This document shows, piece by piece, positions 50,749-57,409 of a stretch of DNA of 64,000 nt. The stretch is from Chromobacterium sp. IIBBL 290-4 (GTDB lineage Bacteria > Pseudomonadota > Gammaproteobacteria > Burkholderiales > Chromobacteriaceae), in contig NZ_CP100128.1 in assembly GCF_024207115.1 (NCBI RefSeq), forward strand, positions 3,782,001 to 3,846,000, in the 5' to 3' direction. The position numbers and the translations under genes were made by a program. Every line of letters begins with the position of its first letter. Positions within the stretch are counted from its first letter, which is position 1. The notes below the pieces were generated by a model. It saw only the letters and a list, made by a program, of their open reading frames with translations, had not been told where the DNA came from and searched no databases.

Positions 50749-51408
50749 TCAGAGGGACTGGATCAGCGCGAGCGCGCTGCGCAGATCGTCGCAAACCGCC
50801 AGCGCGCTGGCGCGCAGGGCGGGTTCCGGCGCGATCAGGTCTGGCACCATGATGGCTCTCGCGCCTGCCGCTAGGGCGGCCTGCATGCCATAGGGCGAGT
50901 CCTCCAGCGCGATGCAGCGCGCTGCGGAAATGCCTAGCTTGTCGGCGGCGGCTAAATACAAGTCCGGCGCAGGTTTGGCGTGGACCACCTCGTCGCCGGC
51001 TACGGTGTGCTCGAAAAAACGCGCCAGCCCGCTGTTCGCCAGCTTGATGTCGCAAATGGCGCGGCGGGTGGAGGTGGCTACCGCGCGCGGGATGTTTTGC
51101 TGCTTGGCCCACTCCAGCAGCTCGATGATGCCGGGCTTGAGCGGGATGGATTCCTGTTCCAGCATTCTGCGATAGTGCGCCCGGCTGCTTTTCTGCAGCC
51201 GCTCGGCCAGTTCGGCGTTTTGGAAATGCTCGGCAATGTAAACGGTGCAGCGGGCTTCGGAGAGGCCTACCATGCCCAGCAGCATGGCGTCTTCAATCTC
51301 GACATCCAGTTCCTGGCCGGCAAGGCGGGTGGCCGCGCACGAGAGCTGCTCGGTGTCCAGCATCAGGCCGTCCATATCGAACAGCAGTGCGTCAAAGCTA
51401 CGATTCAT
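50749..51408 (-). CDS. HAD-superfamily phosphatase, beta-phosphoglucomutase-like
   Basis: The 219-residue protein has HAD motif I LLFDMDGLMLDTEQ (nucleophile Asp about 11), motif II (VATSTRR), motif III Lys (VVHAKPAPDLYLAA) and motif IV (CIALEDSPYGMQAA). The helical cap is type C1. The set resembles sugar-phosphate phosphatases or phosphatase/mutases, with substrate unknown. It diverges from the ParA gene. Confidence 0.85.
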   Translation of the reverse strand: MNRSFDALLFDMDGLMLDTEQLSCAATRLAGQELDVEIEDAMLLGMVGLSEARCTVYIAEHFQNAELAERLQKSSRAHYRRMLEQESIPLKPGIIELLEWAKQQNIPRAVATSTRRAICDIKLANSGLARFFEHTVAGDEVVHAKPAPDLYLAAADKLGISAARCIALEDSPYGMQAALAAGARAIMVPDLIAPEPALRASALAVCDDLRSALALIQSL

Positions 51409-51511
51409 ACATTCTCCCTTCGAATCGACCTTATCCGCTTATCCCGCCGCCGGCAAGGACTATGGCTCTGGTATAGTGTCTGTTGTCCATTTCAAGACAG
51501 GGGAGTGCGTC

Positions 51512-52159
51512 GTGCAGTCGGTTCTGATAGCCAATCCCAAGGGCGGCAGCGGCAAGTCCACGCTGGCCACCAATTTAGCCGCCTATTTCGCAGCCAGTGG
51601 CAAGAAGGTGATGTTGGGGGACGTCGACCGCCAGCAGACCTCCTTGCACTGGCTGTCGCAGCGTCATCCCGATCTGCCGGGCATCGCCGGCTGGGAGGTG
51701 GAGCCCAATGAACCCAAGCGGCCGCCCAAAGGCACCGAGCTGGTGGTGTTGGATAGCCCGGCGGGTTTGCACGGCAAGAAACTGTCTAATTTATTGTCGC
51801 TGGTGGATCATGTGATCGTGCCGGTGCAGCCGTCGCCTTTCGATATGTGGGCGACTGAGGCCTTCTTTGAGCAAGTGCTGGAAGAAAAAGCCATCCGCAA
51901 GAGCAAGGTGCAGTTGGCGGTAGTGGGCATGCGGGTGGACTCGCGCACCAAGCTCGCGCGCGAGCTGGAGCAGTTTCTGGACAGGCTGGAGGTGCCGGTG
52001 CTGAGCTGGCTGCGCGACACGCAGCTTTACGGCCAGGCTGCGGCGGAAGGCATGTCCTTGTTTGATTTGCCGATTTCGCGCGCCGCGCGCGACCGCGAGG
52101 AATGGCAGCCGATCTTGCGCTGGCTGGGGGACGATCCTCACGCCTGGTGCGACAAGTGA
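51512..52159 (+). CDS. Orphan ParA-family ATPase
   Basis: The 215-residue protein has a deviant Walker A (NPKGGSGKSTLATNLAAYFA, about 8-27), GDVDRQQTSLHWL and Walker B region LVVLDSPAG. It is a short ParA/MinD-like ATPase of the type that positions plasmids, chemotaxis arrays or other cargo. No parB-like gene, centromere repeats or flagellar genes are adjacent. The start is GTG at 51512, with GGGGAG six bases before it. Confidence 0.85.
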   Translation: MQSVLIANPKGGSGKSTLATNLAAYFAASGKKVMLGDVDRQQTSLHWLSQRHPDLPGIAGWEVEPNEPKRPPKGTELVVLDSPAGLHGKKLSNLLSLVDHVIVPVQPSPFDMWATEAFFEQVLEEKAIRKSKVQLAVVGMRVDSRTKLARELEQFLDRLEVPVLSWLRDTQLYGQAAAEGMSLFDLPISRAARDREEWQPILRWLGDDPHAWCDK

Positions 52160-52180
52160 AAAAATTTTATTTCAAAAGTC

Positions 52181-52209
52181 TTGACGTGGAAAAAGTCGAG
52201 GCGTAAATT
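52181..52209 (+). promoter_or_regulatory. Sigma-70-type promoter of the GMP reductase gene
   Basis: TTGACG (52181-52186) and TAAATT (52204-52209) are separated by exactly 17 bases. This places a transcription start near 52215 and gives the guaC message a leader of about 125 bases. Confidence 0.65.
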
Positions 52210-52262
52210 TGCAACGTATCTGCGTGCGAGCCAAGCAAAGGCGTCGCAGGGAGCAGCGCAAT

Positions 52263-52292
52263 CGGGAGCCGACATGGCTCCCGTTATTGTTT
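52263..52292 (+). promoter_or_regulatory. Leader hairpin resembling an attenuator before guaC
   Basis: CGGGAGCC / GGCTCCCG with a five-base loop is followed by TTATTGTTT, about 50 bases after the promoter and 47 before the guaC start. It looks like a conditional terminator; alternatively it ends the upstream transcript. No known purine riboswitch core is visible. Confidence 0.5.
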
Positions 52293-52338
52293 GGGGCCCC
52301 TGTATTTTCATTCAAACTTTGCTTTGGGAGCATCACGC

Positions 52339-53289
52339 ATGATCAAGACCGAATTGAACTACGGCGACGTATACTTGGTACCGAAACGCACGCTGGTGGA
52401 TAGCCGCAAGGAATGCGATACCTCGGTGCAATTCGGCCCGCGCCGCTTTGCGATGCCGGTCTTTCCGTCCAATATGAAATCGGTGGTCTCGGCTGAGACC
52501 TGCGAATTCTTCGCTCGCCAGGGCTGGTTCTACACCATGCACCGCTTCAATGTCGACGCGGTGGCCTTCACCCGCGACATGCAAGCCAAGGGCCTGTTCG
52601 CCTCGATCAGCGTCGGCGTCAACGAAGACACCATCGAGCAGCTGGATGCGTTGCAAGCCGCAGGCCTGGCGCCGGAATACATCACGCTGGACGTCGCCAA
52701 CGCCTGGTGCGTCAAGGCTGAGCGGATGATCCGGCACATCAAGAAACATTTCCCGAATGCCTTCCTGATCGGCGGCAACGTCGCCACCGCCGAAGCGGCG
52801 CGCGACCTGGAAGCCTGGGGCTGCGACGCGATCAAGGCCGGCATCGCCGGCGGCCGCGTTTGCATCACCAAGAACAAGACCGGCTTCCATCGCCCGATGA
52901 TCTCCACCGTGCAGGATTGCGCGGCGGCGGTGAAAGTGCCGGTGATCGCCGACGGCGGCATCGTTGAGCACGGCGACATCGCCAAGGCGCTGGTTTGCGG
53001 CGCGGCCATGGTGATGGCGGGATCCTTGTTTGCCGGTTACGACGAGTCGGCTGGCGACATCGTGGAAATCAACGGCAAGCATTACAAGGAATACTTCGGC
53101 AGCGCCTCGCAGTTCAATAAGGGCGCCTACGTCAACGTCGAAGGCAAGAAGATCCTGGTCGAATACAAGGGCAGCATAGGCAAGCTGCTGCGCGAGCTGC
53201 AGGAAGACCTGCAATCGTCGGTCAGCTACGCCGGCGGCACCACGCTGTCGTCCCTGCGCGAAGTGGAGATGATCCAGGTTTATCGCTGA
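52339..53289 (+). CDS. guaC: GMP reductase
   Basis: GuaC reduces GMP to IMP with NADPH, returning guanine nucleotides to the purine pool. The 316-residue protein is an IMPDH/GMPR TIM barrel: MPVFPSNMKSVV near the start, catalytic Cys loop GGRVCITKNKTGFHRP (about residues 172-187), VPVIADGGIVEHGDIAKAL (about 203), and an active-site flap. CBS domains are absent, as in GMP reductases. The loop before the Cys reads IAGGRVC, unlike the common GPGxxC. ATG 52339 follows GGGAG by ten bases. Confidence 0.88.
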   Translation: MIKTELNYGDVYLVPKRTLVDSRKECDTSVQFGPRRFAMPVFPSNMKSVVSAETCEFFARQGWFYTMHRFNVDAVAFTRDMQAKGLFASISVGVNEDTIEQLDALQAAGLAPEYITLDVANAWCVKAERMIRHIKKHFPNAFLIGGNVATAEAARDLEAWGCDAIKAGIAGGRVCITKNKTGFHRPMISTVQDCAAAVKVPVIADGGIVEHGDIAKALVCGAAMVMAGSLFAGYDESAGDIVEINGKHYKEYFGSASQFNKGAYVNVEGKKILVEYKGSIGKLLRELQEDLQSSVSYAGGTTLSSLREVEMIQVYR

Positions 53290-53309
53290 CTCAAGGCGGT
53301 ATGAGCAAG

Positions 53310-53346
53310 GGCCCCGCATATCGCTAGGCGATGGCGGGGCCTTTTT
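53310..53346 (+). terminator. Rho-independent terminator after guaC
   Basis: GGCCCCGC / GCGGGGCC, extended by an inner ATCGC / GCGAT pairing, followed by TTTTT. Confidence 0.88.
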
Positions 53347-54134
53347 GCTCGCGGCGCGCGACGGCGCAGAGGCTATGATGAAGTGCGGCGTTTTCAGGCG
53401 ATGCGCCGCGCGAGCGCCTGCCATCATCCGGCATGACGCATGCTGCCAAGGAGTGCTTCATGTTGCGCAAATGGCTTGGGTGGGCGGTGGTCTTGTGGGG
53501 CGCGTCTTCGGCGTTGATGGCGGCTCCATTGCAGTTGGGAACGGATGAGTGGCCGCCGTATGAGATGGTGAACGAGCCCCAGTCGCCTGGGTTCAGCGTC
53601 GAGGTGATCCGCCGCGTGTTCGAAAACATGGGCGTGCCGGCGGAGATACACCAGTACCCGTGGGCGAGGGCGCAAAGCATGGCGTTTGCCGGGCAGAACG
53701 ACGGCTTGTTTTCCGCGTTCCGCAACGCGGAGCGTTCAGCGCGCTGCTACTACCCGGACGAGCCGCTGGCTGTTGACCGCTGGGTGTTGTTCGTGCGCAA
53801 GGACAACGTCAACCGGCTGGCCTTCCATTCGCTCGACGATCTGAAAGACCGGCTGGTCGGGGTGGTGCGCGGCGCGGCGGTGTCGCCCGAGTTCTGGGCT
53901 TTTGTGAAGGCGCGTCATGGCTATGAGGAGTCGGTGGACGATGACGCGAACTTCCGCAAGCTGCTGGCGGGGCGGGTCGATTACGTTGTCGCCAGCGAGG
54001 TCAACGGCGCGCGCGAGCGTTTCCGCATCCCTGATGGCGAGCAGATAGCGGAGCTGCCCGGATCGGTGTTGAAGGAGGATGCCATGTATCTGATCTTCAG
54101 CAAGCGCACGGTAAGTCCGCAGGCGGTGGAGGCC

Positions 54135-54142
54135 TTTTCCAA
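54135..54142. repeat. Left target duplication of the IS1595-family element
   Basis: TTTTCCAA precedes the element and recurs at 55174-55181. Eight base pairs is the usual duplication for IS1595. Confidence 0.9.
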
Positions 54143-55173
54143 GGCTATGTCCCAATTCCGTGTTGGGAGCTATGCTGAATACAGTAGCAGACCGGGAGTC
54201 GCGCCATGGATGCCCAGAGTTTTCAGCGTTTTCTTGCCCAACTGGATCAGCTCACGCTCAAACAGAGGAGCTTGCTGTCTTCTGCGCTTAAACATCCCAC
54301 TCACCATGACGCCATTCAGGACGCCTTGCCTGACCTGACGGCTTGCCCACACTGCCAGGCCGAGGCCAACCAGTTGGCGTTATGGGGCTGGAGCCGAGGC
54401 CTGCGGCGTTATCGCTGCAAACAGTGCCACCGGACCTGCAATGCCTTGTCGGGCAGTCCATTAGCCAAATTGCGCAAGGCCGATCGCTGGCTGAGCTACG
54501 CCCAAGCACTGCAGGATGGCTTGACCGTGCGAGCAGCCGCTCGTGCATGCGGCATCAGCAAGAACACGGCTTTCCTATGGCGGCATCGCTTCTTGCATCG
54601 CGCATCAGACCATCTGGCGGCGCAAGCCCGAGGCATCGTCGAAGTAGATGAAACCTTCATTCTGGAATCATTCAAAGGGCAGCGGTGCCTCCCCCGCGCG
54701 CCGCGCCAGCGGGGTGGCGTCAGCCAAACACGGGGAACCGGGCCGGATCAGATTCCCATCATGGTGGTGCAGGACCGAGAGGGACATATAGCGGACTTCA
54801 AGTTGAAGAAGCTCAATGGCGCTCATGTGGAAGCGGCTTTAGCCCCGTTGGTGGATAGCGACGCCATCCTGTGTTCGGACGGCGCAGCGGTGTACTCGAC
54901 CTTTGCCAGGCAGCATGGCATTACCCATCGAGTCGTGCATGCCAAGACGGGACAGCGGGTACGCGAGGGGGCGTTCCATATCCAGCATGTGAATGCCTAC
55001 CATAGCCGCTTGAAGCTTTGGATGGCTCGATTCCACGGGGTTGCCACCAAATACCTTGAAAACTATCTGGGGTGGCGACGGATGCTGGAGCGCTATCAGC
55101 AAACCATGCAGCCTTGCCACTGCTTGCAGGAGGCAGTGGGTCGTCCCTTGCAACACATTATTGGGACATAGCC
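54143..55173 (+). mobile_element. Complete IS1595-family insertion sequence
   Basis: The 1031-bp element has terminal inverted repeats beginning GGCTATGTCCCAAT (14 perfect bases, with a further matching GTGTTG inside), one transposase gene and an exact 8-bp target duplication. It lies in the same direction as the gene it splits. Confidence 0.93.
54206..55171 (+). CDS. IS1595-family transposase
   Basis: The 321-residue protein has an N-terminal zinc ribbon (CPHCQ near 46 and CKQCH near 71), a helix-turn-helix ([20 protein letters not shown]) and the ISXO2-like DDE domain: VEVDETFI (about 143), [10 protein letters not shown] (about 223) and, further on, [20 protein letters not shown]. The last motif has the N/H-type residue of this family in place of a classic final Glu, followed by the conserved KYLENYLGW. 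It appears functional. Confidence 0.93.
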   Translation: MDAQSFQRFLAQLDQLTLKQRSLLSSALKHPTHHDAIQDALPDLTACPHCQAEANQLALWGWSRGLRRYRCKQCHRTCNALSGSPLAKLRKADRWLSYAQALQDGLTVRAAARACGISKNTAFLWRHRFLHRASDHLAAQARGIVEVDETFILESFKGQRCLPRAPRQRGGVSQTRGTGPDQIPIMVVQDREGHIADFKLKKLNGAHVEAALAPLVDSDAILCSDGAAVYSTFARQHGITHRVVHAKTGQRVREGAFHIQHVNAYHSRLKLWMARFHGVATKYLENYLGWRRMLERYQQTMQPCHCLQEAVGRPLQHIIGT

Positions 55174-55181
55174 TTTTCCAA
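55174..55181. repeat. Right target duplication of the IS1595-family element
   Basis: TTTTCCAA, identical to 54135-54142. Confidence 0.9.
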
Positions 55182-55300
55182 GGCCCTGCATCAGTTCAAG
55201 CAAAGCGGCGAGTATCCGGCGATCTTCCAGCGCTATTTTCCGGACATGGCGGGGGGAGCGAGCCGCTAGCCGTTCAGGCGGGCAGCCTCCCTGGACAGCT

Positions 55301-55765
55301 CTAGACGGCGGCGCCGGGCTCTTGGGCGCGGCATTGCATCCAGATCGCGCACTCCAGTTGCATCGCGATGCCGCCGTTCTGGTTGCGGGTGGTCCACTTG
55401 ACTTTCACCACGCCAAACCCCGGCTGGCTGCCTGAGCGGCGCTTGTCCAGCACCTCCACTTCCACATGCAGCGAGTCGCCCGGCCGCGTGGGCTGGGGCC
55501 AGCGCATTTGGTCGATCTGCATGCCGATCAGGCCATTGGCGGCCTGGCCCAACTCCGTCTGCTCGACCAGGCGCATCGACAGGCTGCTGGTATGCCAGCC
55601 GCTGGCGGCCAAGCCCTGAAAGAAAGTCTGCTTGGCGGCTTCCGGATCGGTATGAAAAGGCTGAGGGTCGAACTGGCGGGCGAAAGCGATGATTTCAGCC
55701 TCGCTCAGCGTATGCGCGCCGCTGAGAAAGCGTTGGCCGGGCTGCAAGTCTTCGAAGTAGAGCAT
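55301..55765 (-). CDS. MaoC-like dehydratase
   Basis: The 154-residue hot-dog-fold protein has the hydratase-2 motif AFARQFDPQPFHTDPEAAKQ (catalytic Asp and His about residues 33-38) and LAASGWHTSSLSMRL, then DQMRWPQPTRPGDSLHVEV. It hydrates an enoyl-CoA of unknown chain type. It is transcribed alone toward the split binding-protein gene. Confidence 0.88.
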   Translation of the reverse strand: MLYFEDLQPGQRFLSGAHTLSEAEIIAFARQFDPQPFHTDPEAAKQTFFQGLAASGWHTSSLSMRLVEQTELGQAANGLIGMQIDQMRWPQPTRPGDSLHVEVEVLDKRRSGSQPGFGVVKVKWTTRNQNGGIAMQLECAIWMQCRAQEPGAAV

Positions 55766-55837
55766 GTTTCAACTTACGTTAACGTCACATCGAGGCTTGC
55801 AGCATAACGGTAAAGGGCGTGATGGTCAAAGTTGAAA

Positions 55838-56001
55838 CTAGCGCGCGGCGTAGACGAGCACCAGATCGCTGGTCGTCTCCCCATGCAGTTGAGCGGTTTC
55901 TTCATGGCTGAAATGAAAGCCAGCCTTGATCAACACGCGCTGCGACGCGCCATGGCGACTGTCCGCAGCCGCTGCGTGTGGCCAATCAGAGGCGGCGTCA
56001 T
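55838..56001 (-). pseudogene. GNAT acetyltransferase gene with a large internal deletion
   Basis: The ATG at 56001 overlaps the alpha/beta hydrolase stop (ATGA) and begins MTPPLIGHTQRLR, a typical start of RimJ/RimL-type GNATs. About 35 bases later, in another frame, GASQRVLIKAGFHFSHEETA and then LHGETTSDLVLVYAAR with a stop form the usual GNAT C-terminus. Roughly 130 central residues, including the acetyl-CoA loop, are missing and the ends are out of frame. It is the wreck of the hydrolase's downstream operon partner. Confidence 0.7.
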
Positions 56002-56768
56002 GGCGCGTCTCCCAGTGCGGCAGCGATGGCCGCGGCGAGGCCCGCGGGATTGTCCCAGGCCAAGGCATGGCCGGCGTCTGCGACGATGCGGACGGCGATG
56101 CCATGTTGCGGCAGCCATTCGGTGTCCGGGTCGGGGAGCGATTTCTCGCCGAAGATGATGCAGCGCGGCATGGCCAAGGCCAACAATTGTTCTCGCCAGC
56201 TGATCGGGCTGCCTGCTATCAGCCCTTTGGCCGCTCGGTGCACGGCCAGCGCAGAGGCGACGGCCATGCTGCCGGCCCAGTTGGGATTGTCCGTACCAAA
56301 GGCCTGAATGCTATCCCTGTGGCCGAGCGCGGCGTAGTCGGCCTCGTTCCAGGCGGCTATCGCGCGGCTGTAAGCGCCGCCGCCGCTGTCCAGATTCGGT
56401 TCGGCCAATATCAGATGGCCGATGCGATCCGGCATCAGCGTCGCCAGTTCGATGGCGACGCTGCCGCCCATGCTGTGGGCGAACAGGTCGAAGCCGCGCA
56501 AGTCCAGCGCCTCCAGCCATTGCGCCAGCGCTTGCGCCTGGGCGCGCGGGGTGTAGCTGAAGTCTTCAGGCTTGTCGCTGAAGCCATGACCGAGCAGATC
56601 GACCAGCAGCGCGCGGCGGCCGGCCAGGCCGGGCTCGGCCAGCAGGCGCGGATAGTCGAACGAGGATGCGCAGCCTATGCCGTGCAGCATGAGGAGCGGC
56701 GCGCCATGGCCGGGAATGTCGTGATAGCGCAGGTGGGCGGCGGGTTCGATGAGCTTGTGCGATTTCAT
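55998..56768 (-). CDS. Alpha/beta hydrolase
   Basis: The 256-residue protein has the canonical fold: MLHGIGCASS oxyanion loop (about 27-36), LVDLLGHGFSDKP, nucleophile elbow LFAHSMGGSVAIEL (Ser about 98), and the C-terminal His in VADAGHALAWDNP (about 233). The acid residue is probably Asp near ALAEPN or DPDTEW. Substrate unknown; relatives include esterases and haloperoxidase-like enzymes. It is coupled to the broken GNAT gene. Confidence 0.87.
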   Translation of the reverse strand: MKSHKLIEPAAHLRYHDIPGHGAPLLMLHGIGCASSFDYPRLLAEPGLAGRRALLVDLLGHGFSDKPEDFSYTPRAQAQALAQWLEALDLRGFDLFAHSMGGSVAIELATLMPDRIGHLILAEPNLDSGGGAYSRAIAAWNEADYAALGHRDSIQAFGTDNPNWAGSMAVASALAVHRAAKGLIAGSPISWREQLLALAMPRCIIFGEKSLPDPDTEWLPQHGIAVRIVADAGHALAWDNPAGLAAAIAAALGDAP

Positions 56769-56784
56769 GGTCGAACTTCAGAAT

Positions 56785-57351
56785 TTAGTTGGTCAAGGCG
56801 TATAGGGCGGTATCGCGCATGCTGCCGTCCGGGGCGATCCGCTCATTGCGCAGTATGCCTTCCAGCTGGAAGCCGGCGCGTTCCGCCACGCGGCGGCTGT
56901 CCAGGTTCAAGGTATCGGGCAGGCAGCTCAGGCGGCGGAATTGCAGTTGAGTCATGGCGAAATCAGCCACGGCTTTCACCGCTTCGCTGATCAGGCCTTG
57001 GCCTTGCCATTTCCGGTGGCACCAATAACCGATCTCGGCTTGCTTGTGCTTCCAGTGGATGCGGTGCAGGCCGGAGGCGCCGACAAAGTGGCCGTCCTCT
57101 TTCAGAAACAGCAGCAGCGGCAGGTTATGGCGCGCCAGATAGTCCACGCGGCCTTGGCGGCAGAAGGTTTCCGAGGCTTCTTCGGAAGGCTCTTCCTGGG
57201 CCCAGGGCATGGAGGCGGGCCAGGCGCGCAGCTGTTCCAGCGTGGCGACGACGCCGGCGTGGACGGCGGGGCCGTCGCCCGGCATGGGACTGCGGATGAT
57301 CAGGCGACGGCTTTCGATTTGGTCGGGGAGGTCCAGCAGGATGGTGCTCAC
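56785..57351 (-). CDS. RimJ/RimL-type GNAT acetyltransferase
   Basis: The 188-residue protein shows IESRRLIIRSPMPGDGPAVH at the start, AEIGYWCHRKWQGQGLISEA with the acetyl-CoA loop (about residue 110) and a C-terminal NLDSRRVAERAGFQLEGILR. It probably acetylates a protein N-terminus or small amine. GTG 57351 is preferred because AAGGAG lies six bases before it; an ATG at 57399 would need an implausible leader. It lies 16 bases upstream of the hydrolase gene in the same direction. Confidence 0.85.
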   Translation of the reverse strand: MSTILLDLPDQIESRRLIIRSPMPGDGPAVHAGVVATLEQLRAWPASMPWAQEEPSEEASETFCRQGRVDYLARHNLPLLLFLKEDGHFVGASGLHRIHWKHKQAEIGYWCHRKWQGQGLISEAVKAVADFAMTQLQFRRLSCLPDTLNLDSRRVAERAGFQLEGILRNERIAPDGSMRDTALYALTN

Positions 57352-57409
57352 TTCATGCTCCTTGCATTGTGCAATGCAATAGTAGCATGCGATATTCAAA
57401 ACGTATTAT

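Larger units (their letters stand above)
53460..55269 (+). pseudogene. Periplasmic solute-binding protein gene split by an IS1595-family element
   Basis: The 5' part (53460-54142) encodes a signal peptide (VVLWGASSALMAAP) and most of a type II binding protein (DEWPPYEMVNEPQSPGFSVE, YYPDEPLAVDRWVLFVRKDN, RVDYVVASEVNGA). The frame breaks after EAFSKA at the insertion. Joining base 54142 to 55182 restores GEYPAIFQRYFPDM and a TAG at 55269, giving 256 residues with no other defect. The gene is therefore freshly disrupted, and the product truncated. AAGGAG precedes the ATG at 53460. No transporter genes are nearby. Confidence 0.88.
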
